Source of the DNA: Amycolatopsis decaplanina DSM 44594
GTDB taxonomy: Bacteria > Actinomycetota > Actinomycetes > Mycobacteriales > Pseudonocardiaceae
DNA: 64,000 nucleotides
Direction of reading: 5' to 3'
Assembly (NCBI RefSeq): GCF_000342005.1
Contig: NZ_AOHO01000075.1
Coordinates: 62,001 to 126,000 of the forward strand
In this document: positions 17,896-26,652 of the stretch, in pieces
Layout: each line of letters starts with the position of its first letter
Numbering within the stretch: the first letter of the stretch is position 1
Position numbers and translations under genes: made by a program
Notes under the pieces: model-generated
Seen by the model: the letters and a program-made list of their open reading frames with translations, nothing else
Told to the model about the DNA's origin: nothing
Database searches by the model: none

Positions 17896-18765
17896 GTGCG
17901 AATAGGTGTCAACGTCCCGAACTTCGGACCGGGGACCGACCCCGGAGTCCTCCGCGGCTGGGCCACCACGGTCGAAGGCCTCGGCTACGACCTGCTCATG
18001 GTGTCCGACCACGTGGCCATCACCCCCGACGTCGCCGAGCAGTACCCGGCGCCGTTCTACGAACCGTTCACGACGCTGTCGTGGCTCGCCGGCGTGACGA
18101 GCCGGATCCGGCTGGGCACCACCGTGCTCATCGTCCCGTACCGGCATCCACTGCTGATCGCCCGCATGGCCGCGAACCTGAACCAGCTCAGCGGCGGACG
18201 GCTCGTGCTCGGCGTCGCGTCCGGCTGGGCCCGCCAGGAATTCGAAGCGCTCGACGTCCCGTTCGAGAAGCGGGGACGGTTGACCGACAGCCACCTCGAC
18301 GCCGTCCGGAAGGCTTGGGCCGACGACGCCGACTACCGCGCCGGTGACATCCCGATCTGGGTCGGCGGCAACAGCGACGCCGGGATCCGCCGAGCCGTCC
18401 GGGTCGGGGACGCCTGGCACCCGCTGCGCGCCACGCTTCCCTGGCTCACCGAAGCACTCACCAGGGTCAAGACGATCGCCGACGCGCACGACCGGCCGGT
18501 CCCCGCGTTCGCCCCGCGGATCCTGCTGAACCTCACCGATCGCCCGGTCACCGGACCCGATCGCCCCGCCGGGGAAGGCACGATCGAGCAGATCGTCGAC
18601 GACCTCGACCGGCTTCGCCACCTCGGCGCCGAGACGGTCGTGCTCGACCCGTTCTCCGGCGACCCCGAAGAGACTCTCCGCCCGGAAGCCGCTTGGCAAG
18701 CACTGGCGACCGTGGCCGCACACTGGGAACTGGGCCGCTACCGAACCGAACAGGACCGACCATGA
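17896..18765 (+). CDS. LLM-class F420/flavin-dependent oxidoreductase
   Basis: A 289-residue protein from GTG 17896. The start MRIGVNVPNFGPGTDPGVL and the motif SGGRLVLGVASGWARQEFEA are typical of luciferase-like monooxygenases, many of which in actinomycetes use coenzyme F420. A TIM-barrel fold is expected. The stop overlaps the next gene's start (ATGA), so the two are translationally coupled. The substrate is unknown. Confidence 0.9.
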   Translation: MRIGVNVPNFGPGTDPGVLRGWATTVEGLGYDLLMVSDHVAITPDVAEQYPAPFYEPFTTLSWLAGVTSRIRLGTTVLIVPYRHPLLIARMAANLNQLSGGRLVLGVASGWARQEFEALDVPFEKRGRLTDSHLDAVRKAWADDADYRAGDIPIWVGGNSDAGIRRAVRVGDAWHPLRATLPWLTEALTRVKTIADAHDRPVPAFAPRILLNLTDRPVTGPDRPAGEGTIEQIVDDLDRLRHLGAETVVLDPFSGDPEETLRPEAAWQALATVAAHWELGRYRTEQDRP

Positions 18766-19190
18766 CCGAAGAAGACGAGAAGTTCCTCCGCCGCGCCATC
18801 GAACTGGCCGCGAAATCCCGTAAGGACGGCGATCCGCCCTTCGGCTCGCTGCTCGTCGGCGCCGACGGCACGGTGCTGGCCGAGGACCACAACACCACGG
18901 TGTCGCAATCGGACATCAGCCTGCACCCGGAACTGAAACTCGCCGTGTGGGCCGCGCGCGAACTCGAACCCGCCGTCGCCGCGGCGACCACGATGTACAC
19001 CAGCTGCCAGCCGTGCGGGATGTGCCAGGGCGCCATCGAACGCTCCGGTCTGGGACGGGTCGTGTTCGCCCTCTCCGGCGAACAGGTCAACGCGCTCAAA
19101 CCGTCGGCCACCGGACCGGGCGTGCGCCTGGAAGGCCCCGCGTTGTACGACGAGGCCCGCGTCCCGGTGGAGGGCTACTACACCTCGTGA
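18762..19190 (+). CDS. Nucleoside/cytidine-type deaminase
   Basis: A 142-residue zinc-dependent deaminase-fold protein. The zinc-binding pair of cysteines is in SCQPCGMCQGAIERSG (PCxxC), and the catalytic His-Glu motif reads HPE in SLHPELKLAVWAARELE instead of the usual HAE. The product may deaminate a base such as guanine or a pterin. It is coupled to the LLM oxidoreductase. Its TGA stop is supplied by the palindromic repeat that follows. Confidence 0.85.
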   Translation: MTEEDEKFLRRAIELAAKSRKDGDPPFGSLLVGADGTVLAEDHNTTVSQSDISLHPELKLAVWAARELEPAVAAATTMYTSCQPCGMCQGAIERSGLGRVVFALSGEQVNALKPSATGPGVRLEGPALYDEARVPVEGYYTS

Positions 19191-19230
19191 GTGGTAAGGA
19201 CGGTTAGAACCGTCCTTACCACTCACGAGG
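19183..19230. terminator. Palindromic repeat family copy 3
   Basis: A perfect 23-bp inverted repeat (19183-19205 with 19208-19230), with loop AG. The deaminase stop codon TGA is part of the left arm (19188-19190), so the repeat has fused to the gene end. It separates the deaminase from the recombinase gene and should stop transcription. Confidence 0.88.
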
Positions 19231-19259
19231 GGCGCGCTGCCGTCGCTAGGATGATCACG

Positions 19260-20387
19260 ATGTCCGCCGAACTCGTGCCCGCCTCCCCGGAACCGCCGAC
19301 TACCAGGCTGCCGGAGACCAGGCCCGAGAACCGGCGCCAGATCCTCGCCGAAGCCGTCGCGCTGCTGCCCGCGCTACCTCCCGCCGACCCGCTCGACCGG
19401 TACGCGATCCGGCACATCACCACGCTCTGGCTCGAGACCGACAAGACCGACCACACCCGCCGCGCCTACTACGCCGACCTGTCGGCCTGGCTCGGCTGGT
19501 GTGCCCGAACCGGACTCGACCCGCTCATGGCCCGCCGCGCCGACGTCGACGCCTGGAAGAACACCCTCACCGTCACGGGGAAGGACGGCCTGCCCCGGCC
19601 CGCCGCCGACTCCACCGTCGCGCGCACCCTCGCCGGCATCTCCAGCTGGTACCGGTACCTGCAGTCCAACGACATCGCCGACCGCAACCCGGTCTCCGCG
19701 GTCAACCGGCCCAAGACCGGCAAGACCCCGCCGCTGCCCGCGCTCGGCGGCGAGTCGACGGCGAAACTGCTGAACCACATGGAGAACCGGGCCCGCGCCA
19801 ACGACACCGAACCGTCCTGGCGCGACGCCGCCGTCGTCGCGATCCTGTTCTACACCGGCCTGCGGGTCTCCGGCCTGACCACCGCCACCGTGCAGGACCT
19901 CGACACTGACTCCGGACACACGATCCTGCGCTACACCGCCAAAGGCGGCCACCGCGACTTCGTCCCGCTCGTCCCCGCCGCCCAGCACCCGCTGCGCCGC
20001 TACCTCGAGCTGCGCGCCGCCCGCACCGGCGTCCGCCCCGACGAACTGACCGGCCCACTGCTCGCGACCATGCCCCACCGCTACGACGGCACCAAATCCG
20101 GCGGAAAACCGTTGGCGCAACGGGATGTCTGGTTCCTCCTGCGGACACAGGCCCGCGCCGCCGGGCTCGCCGAAGCGAACACCATCTCCCCGCACACCGC
20201 GCGGCGCACCACCGGAACCCTGTTGCTGGCCAACGACGTCCCGGTGCAGAAGGTCCAGGACCTCCTGGGCCACGCCGACATCCGCACCACCCGCGACCGC
20301 TACGACGCGCATCGCCACAAGCTGGAGACCTCGCCCGTGCACGCGCTCGCGCAACTGCTCGCCGACGCGCGGCACCGTCAGAGCTGA
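19260..20387 (+). CDS. Tyrosine recombinase / integrase (XerC-like)
   Basis: A 375-residue protein from ATG 19260, with AGGA eight bases upstream; ATG 19251 is less well placed. The N-terminal SAM-like core-binding domain covers residues about 45-140. The catalytic domain shows Arg in LFYTGLRVSGL, HTARR for the second box, LLGHADIRTTRDRY with the nucleophile Tyr. These give the R-H-R-Y set of active site-specific recombinases. No attachment sites or mobile element cargo are evident nearby, so it may be a domesticated integrase. Confidence 0.9.
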   Translation: MSAELVPASPEPPTTRLPETRPENRRQILAEAVALLPALPPADPLDRYAIRHITTLWLETDKTDHTRRAYYADLSAWLGWCARTGLDPLMARRADVDAWKNTLTVTGKDGLPRPAADSTVARTLAGISSWYRYLQSNDIADRNPVSAVNRPKTGKTPPLPALGGESTAKLLNHMENRARANDTEPSWRDAAVVAILFYTGLRVSGLTTATVQDLDTDSGHTILRYTAKGGHRDFVPLVPAAQHPLRRYLELRAARTGVRPDELTGPLLATMPHRYDGTKSGGKPLAQRDVWFLLRTQARAAGLAEANTISPHTARRTTGTLLLANDVPVQKVQDLLGHADIRTTRDRYDAHRHKLETSPVHALAQLLADARHRQS

Positions 20388-20566
20388 GCCTGTCCCAGCT
20401 GGGACTTCGTCGCCCCGATCACGACACCGTCGACCCGCGCGAGCCAGCTCCCGCACAGACATCGGACGTACTCCAGCCTCCCTTGGGAGACCCGCTGGGC
20501 CGTTGTCACGCTTCCAGGCAGTTCGGCCAGCGGCCACCCACACCGCGGGCACTTGTTCGCTTCCAT
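20378..20566 (-). CDS. Small zinc-ribbon protein
   Basis: A 62-residue protein from ATG 20566 (MEANKCPRCGWPLAEL). Two cysteine pairs (CPRC and CLCG) form a zinc-ribbon. It is similar in layout to small conserved actinomycete proteins of unknown function. It overlaps the recombinase end by 10 bp and is divergent from the CGNR gene at 20592. Its small size and lack of a known partner limit the call. Confidence 0.65.
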   Translation of the reverse strand: MEANKCPRCGWPLAELPGSVTTAQRVSQGRLEYVRCLCGSWLARVDGVVIGATKSQLGQAQL

Positions 20567-20591
20567 GCCCCGATCGTGCTGTAATGAGTCA

Positions 20592-21104
20592 ATGCACTTC
20601 AACCCTTACGGCGGAGCGGCGGCGCAGATCGCCGCCGAGCTGGTCAACCTGGGCGACGCCGCCGACCCGGCCACCCTGACCGCGATCTTCCGGGACCGCA
20701 TGACCGTCGCCGCCGTACAGGACCACGAATCGGCCGAAATCATCGCCTGGACCAGGAGGCTCCGGCGCGTCTTCGAAGCGGACCCGGCCACACGCGTCGA
20801 CCTGGTCAACGCACTGCTCCACGACTCCGCGTCCAAGCCGTACATCTCCACCCACGACGGCAAAGCGCCCCACCTGCACTACGTCGACGCACAGGCCGGC
20901 ACCACGCCCCGGGTCCGGGCCTACACCGCCGGCGGACTCGCACATCTCGTCTGCGACGCCCCGGACCGCTTCGGCGTCTGCTCACGCGAGGGCTGCGAAA
21001 CCGTCTACGTCGACGTCTCCCGCAATGGCCGCCGCCGATTCTGCTCGACCCGGTGCGCGACCAGGGTCCACGTCGCCGACCACCGGAACCGGCAGGCGAG
21101 CTAG
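20592..21104 (+). CDS. CGNR zinc finger / ABATE protein, short form
   Basis: A 170-residue protein from ATG 20592 (MHFNPYGGAAAQIA). The C-terminal end has GVCSREGCETVYVDVSRNG and CSTRCATRVHVADHR, the CGNR-type zinc finger with the motif reading CATR. It is shorter than the CGNR protein at 12997 and only distantly similar to it. It may be a stress-linked transcription factor. Confidence 0.82.
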   Translation: MHFNPYGGAAAQIAAELVNLGDAADPATLTAIFRDRMTVAAVQDHESAEIIAWTRRLRRVFEADPATRVDLVNALLHDSASKPYISTHDGKAPHLHYVDAQAGTTPRVRAYTAGGLAHLVCDAPDRFGVCSREGCETVYVDVSRNGRRRFCSTRCATRVHVADHRNRQAS

Positions 21105-22336
21105 ATCGCGTACCGCCACGCCGTCAGGGCATGCGCCGAGAACCACGCACCCAGCACCACCCACGCCACCGCGGCCACCACCGCCGTGACCGTCCGCCGC
21201 TTCGACAACCCGATCGCGATCGGGATCAGCACCGGGAAAGCGGGCAGGATGAACCGGATCTTCGCATCCGGCAGCCCCCGCGTGCCGATCGCCAGCAACA
21301 GCACCCCGGTCCCGTAGAACGTCAGCGGCCACGGCACCCGGATGAACGCCGCCACCAGCACCAGCGCCACCGCGCCCAGCAGCAACAGCACCGTCAGCGT
21401 GCTGAACACCGACTCGTCCCCGGTCAACCGCGTCAGCACCGAATCCACGGTCTCCGCACCGAAGTCGAACTCGGTGTTCCAGCCCCGCAACTCGATGTCC
21501 TGCCAGCCGGTCCAACTACCCGTCCGGTACGCGACGAACCCCAGATACCCAGCCACCCCCAACGGCGCGACCGCCGCCCCCGCCAGCGCCCACCAGCGCT
21601 TCTCGGTACGCCGGAAGAACGCGATCAACGCCGCCACGAAGACCACCGCGACCAGCACCACCGCCGTCGACCTCGACAACCCGGCCGCGAAAGCACACAG
21701 ACCGGCCAGCAACCAGCGCCGCTCCAGCGCACCCACCAGCGCCCACACCGCGAACGCGCAGAACACCGCTTCCGTGTAAGCCATCGAGAACACGATCGCC
21801 ATCGGCGCCCCGGCCCACAACGCCACCAGCAACAACCCTGTCCGGTCACCCCGATCCGGTGACACCGCCCGCCCGATCCGGACCAGCCCGCACGCGAGCA
21901 CCAGACCGGCCAGCACCGACACCGTCAGCGCCGCCGTCACGACATCGGTCCCCAGCCACATCACCGCACCGACGAGCTTCGGATACAGCGGGAAGAACGC
22001 CATCGGCGCGTCCGGATACGGCTGCCTCGCCGCGTCCAGAGTCCCCGGCAGATCCGCATACCCATGCACCGCCAGCCGCAGATACCACTGTCCGTCCCAC
22101 GCGGTCAGCCGATCGGTCAGCGTGGCACCACGGCGGGCGGCCAGCAGGTCGAGCAACTGGACACTCGCCGTGCGGATCACGAGATACAGCAGGATCGCCC
22201 TCGGATAAGGCGACCGGGCCAGTCTGTCGAGAACTCTCTCGAACACCCACGCCGGACGCCCCTGCCGGGGCGCCTTATCGGGAGCGGCGGGCTGATCAAG
22301 GTCGTCGACTTCTCGGAGCACGCTCAGAGTGTCCAC
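21101..22336 (-). CDS. Multi-pass membrane mannosyltransferase-like protein (PIG-V type)
   Basis: A 411-residue protein with about ten hydrophobic segments. The loop motif TAWDGQWYLRLAVHGYADLP after the first membrane segment is typical of the GPI/PIG-V-like glycosyltransferase C superfamily, and AFFPLYPKLV follows. Such actinobacterial enzymes transfer sugars from polyprenyl phosphates at the membrane. The start is GTG 22336 with a weak ribosome site; the exact start is uncertain. The stop overlaps the convergent CGNR gene by 4 bp. Confidence 0.8.
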   Translation of the reverse strand: MDTLSVLREVDDLDQPAAPDKAPRQGRPAWVFERVLDRLARSPYPRAILLYLVIRTASVQLLDLLAARRGATLTDRLTAWDGQWYLRLAVHGYADLPGTLDAARQPYPDAPMAFFPLYPKLVGAVMWLGTDVVTAALTVSVLAGLVLACGLVRIGRAVSPDRGDRTGLLLVALWAGAPMAIVFSMAYTEAVFCAFAVWALVGALERRWLLAGLCAFAAGLSRSTAVVLVAVVFVAALIAFFRRTEKRWWALAGAAVAPLGVAGYLGFVAYRTGSWTGWQDIELRGWNTEFDFGAETVDSVLTRLTGDESVFSTLTVLLLLGAVALVLVAAFIRVPWPLTFYGTGVLLLAIGTRGLPDAKIRFILPAFPVLIPIAIGLSKRRTVTAVVAAVAWVVLGAWFSAHALTAWRYAI

Positions 22337-22472
22337 AATGTGAAGTCATCTCGCCGTTCGTTCTCGAAGATTCCCAGCTCGGCGCAGGTGGGAAAGGCCA
22401 CAAACCAGGCTTGTGATCCCACCTCGATCTTGTGTTTCCCAGTGCGGGGCACCGCCTCCTACGTTCGAAGTC

Positions 22473-23228
22473 ATGAGCGAACAGAACCTGAAGGGAACAG
22501 TGGCGATCATCGCCGGCGGCGCGAAGAACCTCGGCGGACTCCTGTCCGCCACACTCGGCGAGGCCGGCGCCAAGGTCGTCGTCCACTACCACGGCGACGC
22601 CTCCGCGGCCGACGCCGAGAAGACCGTCGAAGCCATCCGCGGCATCGGCTCCGAAGCCGTCGCCGTCCAAGGCGACCTGACCCGCCTCACCGACGTCCGC
22701 CGCCTCTTCGACATCGCCGTCGACACCTTCGGCGGCGCCGACATCGCGGTCAACACCACCGGCATGGTCCTGCGCAAACCGATCCTCGAAACCACTGAAG
22801 AGGACTACGACCGCATGTTCGCGGTCAACGCGAAAGCCGCCTACTTCTTCATCCAGGAAGCCGGACGACGCCTCTCCGACAACGGCAAGATCATCAGCCT
22901 GGGCACCTCACTGCTGGCGGCCTTCACCGACGGCTACGCCACCTACGCCGGCGGAAAAGCCCCGCTGGAGCACTTCACCAGGGCCGCCGCCAAGGAGTTC
23001 GCCGACCGCGGCATCTCGGTCAACGTCGTCGCACCCGGCCCGATGGACACCCCGTTCTTCTACCCGCAGGAAACCCCCGAACGGGTCGAATTCCACAAGT
23101 CGCAGGCGATGGGCGGACGGCTGACGAAGATCGAAGACATCGTGCCGATCATCCGGTTTCTGGCCACCGAAGGCGGCTGGTTCACCGGACAGACGCTGTT
23201 CCCGAACGGCGGCTACACCACACGCTGA
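22473..23228 (+). CDS. Short-chain dehydrogenase/reductase
   Basis: A 251-residue SDR from ATG 22473 (MSEQNLKGTV). The nucleotide-binding glycines read GGAKNLGG rather than the common TGxxxGIG. The active site is SLGTSLLAAFTDGYATYAGGK, where the YxxxK motif reads YAGGK. It is followed by NVVAPGPMDTP. The oxidised substrate is unknown. It is likely controlled by the LysR gene located 51 bp downstream on the same strand. Confidence 0.88.
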   Translation: MSEQNLKGTVAIIAGGAKNLGGLLSATLGEAGAKVVVHYHGDASAADAEKTVEAIRGIGSEAVAVQGDLTRLTDVRRLFDIAVDTFGGADIAVNTTGMVLRKPILETTEEDYDRMFAVNAKAAYFFIQEAGRRLSDNGKIISLGTSLLAAFTDGYATYAGGKAPLEHFTRAAAKEFADRGISVNVVAPGPMDTPFFYPQETPERVEFHKSQAMGGRLTKIEDIVPIIRFLATEGGWFTGQTLFPNGGYTTR

Positions 23229-23279
23229 CCCCTACGCTGGCCAAGACGCCGTAGACCGAACACGAAAGGGCACCCCGGG

Positions 23280-24155
23280 GTGGGCCTGGACCTGTACAAG
23301 CTGAACCACCTCATCGCCGTCGCCGAAGAAGGCAGTTTCACCCGCGCGGCGGCCCGGCTCCACCTGAGTCAGCAGGCGCTGTCGACCTCGGTGCGCACGC
23401 TCGAGCGGGAAGTCGGCGTCGCCCTGTTCGAGCGGAGCGCCACCGGGGTCACCGTGCTCCCCGCCGGGCGGGCGCTGATCGCCGACGCCCGCCTCCTGCA
23501 CGGCCTCGCCGACTCCGCCGTCCAGCGCGCCCGGCGTATCGGCCGGAGCGAACCGGAACGGCTCCGCGTCGGCCACACCCCCGCCGTCACTGGCGACGAG
23601 GTCACCGCCCTGCTGCGCAAACACCAGACGGACCCCGAGCTGATCATCGACGTCAACCAGCGCTACCCCGACGAACTCGTCACGCAACTGCTCGGCGGGC
23701 GACTGGACCTCGGCCTCGGCCGCGCGCTGACCCTCGCGCACGGCCTGGTCGGCACCACGTTGATCCGCCAGCGGCTGAACGTCGCGGTCGCCGAGGGCCA
23801 CCGGCTCGCCGGACGCGAAGACCTCCGGTTGAGCGACCTCGACGGCGAAGAGATCACCGTCTGGGGACACCCCGGCCGGTCCGGATACACCGATCTGCTC
23901 GTCAACCTCTGCCGCGACGCGGGATTCGAGCCACGCGTCCGGCGCAATCCCATCCAGGGAACGCCACCGGTCACCGCGGTCCTCGACACCGAGGGTGTCG
24001 CCTTCGTGACCGCGCCACCCGGACCGGCGGCAGGCGGTGCCGTCCGTGTCATCGAACTGCGGCCTGCCGTGCACGTACCCTTGCAAGCGCTTTGGCCGCA
24101 GCACAGCACTTCCGACGCTCGCCAAGCCTTTCTCTCGTCCGCGCAAGGCTTCTAG
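23280..24155 (+). CDS. LysR family transcriptional regulator
   Basis: A 291-residue protein from GTG 23280. The N-terminal HTH (YKLNHLIAVAEEGSFTRAAA, HLSQQALSTSVRTLEREVGV) is typical for LysR. The C-terminal two thirds are the periplasmic-binding-like effector domain. It lies downstream of the SDR gene and may be its regulator or part of the same transcript. Its last bases overlap the convergent MarR gene by 4 bp. Confidence 0.92.
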   Translation: MGLDLYKLNHLIAVAEEGSFTRAAARLHLSQQALSTSVRTLEREVGVALFERSATGVTVLPAGRALIADARLLHGLADSAVQRARRIGRSEPERLRVGHTPAVTGDEVTALLRKHQTDPELIIDVNQRYPDELVTQLLGGRLDLGLGRALTLAHGLVGTTLIRQRLNVAVAEGHRLAGREDLRLSDLDGEEITVWGHPGRSGYTDLLVNLCRDAGFEPRVRRNPIQGTPPVTAVLDTEGVAFVTAPPGPAAGGAVRVIELRPAVHVPLQALWPQHSTSDARQAFLSSAQGF

Positions 24156-24625
24156 CCGGGCAAGGCGTCGCCGCTTCGCCGATCGTGGTGGTCCAGCAGC
24201 TTCGACAGCAGCTCGGTGAACCGCTCTCGCTCGTCGGGTGAAAGCGGTGCCAGCAGTTCGTCCTGGCGTTCGGCCAGCTGCTTTTCCAGCCGCCGCAGCT
24301 GCCGCTTGCCCGCGGCGGTCAGCGAGATGACGTTACGTCGCCGATCGTCCGGATCGGGGGCGCGCTCGACCAGTTCGCGCTCGGCGAGCTCGTTGATCGC
24401 CGCGACCATCTCGCTGACGTGGATGCCGCTCCGACGGCCCAGCGTCGCCTGACTGGCGGGCCCGAACTCGTCCAACGTCGCCAGCACCCGGTAGTGGTAG
24501 CCGCGGGCGTCGACAGCGGAGAACCCATCGGTCACCAGGCGATGTGCGTGGTTCGCGGCCTGTGTGAGCAGCCAGCTGGGCAACTTTCGCCAGCCGCCAC
24601 GCGGCTCCTCCGAGGGGTTCTCCAT
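24152..24625 (-). CDS. MarR family transcriptional regulator
   Basis: A 157-residue winged-helix protein. Residues 40-130 contain the HTH and wing: PASQATLGRRSGIHVSEMVA, ELVERAPDPDDRRRNVISLT (the beta-wing motif DxRxRxxxLT). MarR proteins sense phenolic ligands. It is divergent from the epoxide hydrolase gene, with operator-like repeats in the gap, so it is the likely repressor of that gene. Confidence 0.92.
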   Translation of the reverse strand: MENPSEEPRGGWRKLPSWLLTQAANHAHRLVTDGFSAVDARGYHYRVLATLDEFGPASQATLGRRSGIHVSEMVAAINELAERELVERAPDPDDRRRNVISLTAAGKRQLRRLEKQLAERQDELLAPLSPDERERFTELLSKLLDHHDRRSGDALPG

Positions 24626-24637
24626 GTGACGAGTCTA

Positions 24638-24704
24638 ACGAATCGTTGGGCGACCGAACGAATGAGATATCGTTGGGTGCGCAAACGTTTATGAGCCCAA
24701 CGAT
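24638..24704. promoter_or_regulatory. MarR operator array upstream of epoxide hydrolase
   Basis: Half-site ATCGTTGGG is at 24642-24650 and 24669-24677 (27 bp apart), and its inverse CCCAACGAT at 24696-24704. The first is part of the palindrome AACGA-A-TCGTT. The repeats lie in the 96-bp gap between the divergent MarR and epoxide hydrolase genes and cover the probable promoter. Confidence 0.6.
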
Positions 24705-24721
24705 TTTGGGAGTCCGGCGCC

Positions 24722-25810
24722 GTGATCAAGCCCTTTCACATCGACATCCCCCAGGCCGACCTCGACGACCTCGCCGACCGGCTGGCGCGTACCCGCTGGC
24801 CCAACGAGGTCGCCGACGCGGGCTGGGACTACGGATTCCCGCTCGCACGACTCAGAGAACTCGCCGAATACTGGCGAACCGGCTACGACTGGCGAGCCCA
24901 CGAAGCCGAACTCAACGAGCTTCCGCACTTCACCACCGAGATCGAAGGTCAGAACATCCACTTCGTGCACGTCCGGTCCGCGAACCCGGACGCGCTCGCG
25001 CTGGTCCTCACCCACGGCTGGCCCGGCTCGTTCCTGGAGTTCCTCGACGTGATCGAGCCGCTGTCGCACGATTTCCACCTGGTGATCCCGTCCATCCCGG
25101 GCTACGGCTTCTCCGGCCCGACTCATGAGCGCGGTTGGAGCGTCGACCGGATCGCCCGGGCCTGGGCCGAACTGATGCGCCGCCTCGGCTACGAGCACTA
25201 TGGGGCACAAGGCGGCGACTTCGGCTCGGGTATCTCGACGGCGCTCGGTGCGGTCGCACCCGAGCACGTCGTCGGAGTCCACGTGAACTACCTGCCGACC
25301 CGGCCGGATCCCGCCGTCGAGCTGTCCGAAGAGGACGAAGCTCGCCTGGAGAAGGCCAAGAAGCTGATGGCGAATCGTCCGCCGTATCAGGCCTTGCAGG
25401 CCGCCACCCCGCAGACCATCGGCTACGCGTTGACCGACTCGCCGGTCGGCCAGCTGGCTTGGATCGCCGAGCGCTTCGCGCAATGGACGGACCCGCGCTC
25501 CCCGGTCGGCGACGATCGGATGCTCACCGACGTCTCGCTGTACTGGCTGACCGCCACCGCGGCCTCGTCCGCACGACTGCACCACGACACCACCAGAGGA
25601 AACGCGCGATGCCGCGTCCCGCTCGGCGTGGCGGTGCTCCCGCACGACATCACGCAGTCGGTGCGACCGCTGGCCGAGCGGTTGTACGACATCAGGCACT
25701 GGTCGGAGTTCACACGTGGCGGCCACTTCGCCGCGATGGAGGTTCCGGACCTGCTCGCCGCGGACATCCGGGACTTCTTCCTCGGCCTCGTGAGTGGTGA
25801 GGACGGTTAG
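24722..25810 (+). CDS. Epoxide hydrolase (EHN domain, alpha/beta hydrolase)
   Basis: A 362-residue protein from GTG 24722. The N-terminal epoxide hydrolase domain (residues 1-110, IPQADLDDLADRLARTRWPN) precedes the alpha/beta-hydrolase core. Visible catalytic elements are HGWPGS for the oxyanion hole, GGDFGS with the nucleophile Asp, and the base His in TRGGHFAAMEVPDLL. It converts epoxides to diols. The last residues (VSGEDG) and the TAG stop are encoded by the palindromic repeat that follows. Confidence 0.9.
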   Translation: MIKPFHIDIPQADLDDLADRLARTRWPNEVADAGWDYGFPLARLRELAEYWRTGYDWRAHEAELNELPHFTTEIEGQNIHFVHVRSANPDALALVLTHGWPGSFLEFLDVIEPLSHDFHLVIPSIPGYGFSGPTHERGWSVDRIARAWAELMRRLGYEHYGAQGGDFGSGISTALGAVAPEHVVGVHVNYLPTRPDPAVELSEEDEARLEKAKKLMANRPPYQALQAATPQTIGYALTDSPVGQLAWIAERFAQWTDPRSPVGDDRMLTDVSLYWLTATAASSARLHHDTTRGNARCRVPLGVAVLPHDITQSVRPLAERLYDIRHWSEFTRGGHFAAMEVPDLLAADIRDFFLGLVSGEDG

Positions 25811-25835
25811 AACCGTCCTCACCACTCACGAGGCC
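25784..25835. terminator. Palindromic repeat family copy 4 with covarying base
   Basis: A perfect 25-bp inverted repeat (25784-25808 with 25811-25835). Relative to the other copies, GGTAAGG has become GGTGAGG in the left arm and CCTTACC has become CCTCACC in the right arm, so the pairing is kept. It supplies the stop codon of the epoxide hydrolase and lies between that gene and the convergent TetR gene. Confidence 0.88.
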
Positions 25836-25877
25836 CCGATCCTTCCGCCGCTCAGGTTGCCTTTGCAGAACCCCTCA

Positions 25878-25892
25878 TGGCACTCAGTGCCA
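25878..25892. promoter_or_regulatory. Operator-like palindrome beyond the TetR 3' end
   Basis: TGGCACT-C-AGTGCCA is a perfect 15-base palindrome, eight bases past the TetR stop codon. A near-identical copy lies upstream of the same gene at 26653-26667. Its location at the 3' end is unusual. Confidence 0.5.
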
Positions 25893-25899
25893 AACTGGG

Positions 25900-26625
25900 T
25901 CACGTCTCGTTCAAGGCGGCGTTGACCTTGGCGATGACGGCGTGCAGAGGCGTCGCCGTGGTCATCACCGCCACCACCGTCGTTTCGGCCGCGGCGTCTT
26001 CGGCCCTGAACGCGTCGATCACCAGCGCGAAGGCCTCCGCCGCGCTGGCGGCGATGTCGTCCTGCCCACCACTGCGCAGCCAGCGCCGGAGCACGTGATT
26101 GTTGGCGGCCGCGATCGCCGCGGCGGCCACGGCCGCCCGCAGACTCGCCGTCTCGTCGCCCTGCTCGGTGAACCGCGCCCGCAGGTAGCGGGCGAGTACG
26201 CGCTGATAGCGGTCGACGGTCGCGACTTCCTTGTCCCGCAACGAAGGCACCGTCCGCGTCAGCGTGAACCGCTTGAGCGACACGTCGAGTTCCGCGGCGT
26301 AGGAGTCGAGGACCAGGCCGACGGCGGCGCAAGCCACCTCCACCGGATCACGATCCGGGTCCGCGGCGGCGAACGTCTCCTCCATCTCGGCCACGATCTC
26401 GTCGTGGTTGGCGAAGAGCACGTCGTCCTTGGCGTCGAAGTACCGGAAGAACGTCCGGCGGCCCACGCCCGCGGCGGCCGCGATCTCGTCCACCGTGGTG
26501 GCCTCATAACCCTTGGCCACAAACAGGTCGACGGCCGCCGCGGCGAGCGCGCGGCGCAGACGGCGCCTGCCCGCGGGGGTCGCACCGGCTCTGGTCACCG
26601 GCGCTCGGCGCGACGAATCGGTCAT
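25900..26625 (-). CDS. TetR family transcriptional regulator
   Basis: A 241-residue protein from ATG 26625. The HTH is DLFVAKGYEATTVDEIAAAA then VGRRTFFRYFDAKDDVLFAN. The C-terminal domain is variable and does not reveal a ligand. TGGCACTGAGTGCCG just upstream of the start, and a second copy past the stop, are likely its binding sites. There is no clear structural gene for a target; the divergent small gene starting at 26729 is the best candidate. Confidence 0.9.
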   Translation of the reverse strand: MTDSSRRAPVTRAGATPAGRRRLRRALAAAAVDLFVAKGYEATTVDEIAAAAGVGRRTFFRYFDAKDDVLFANHDEIVAEMEETFAAADPDRDPVEVACAAVGLVLDSYAAELDVSLKRFTLTRTVPSLRDKEVATVDRYQRVLARYLRARFTEQGDETASLRAAVAAAAIAAANNHVLRRWLRSGGQDDIAASAAEAFALVIDAFRAEDAAAETTVVAVMTTATPLHAVIAKVNAALNET

Positions 26626-26652
26626 AGCGGGAAGGTAGCAGTCACTTGCTAG

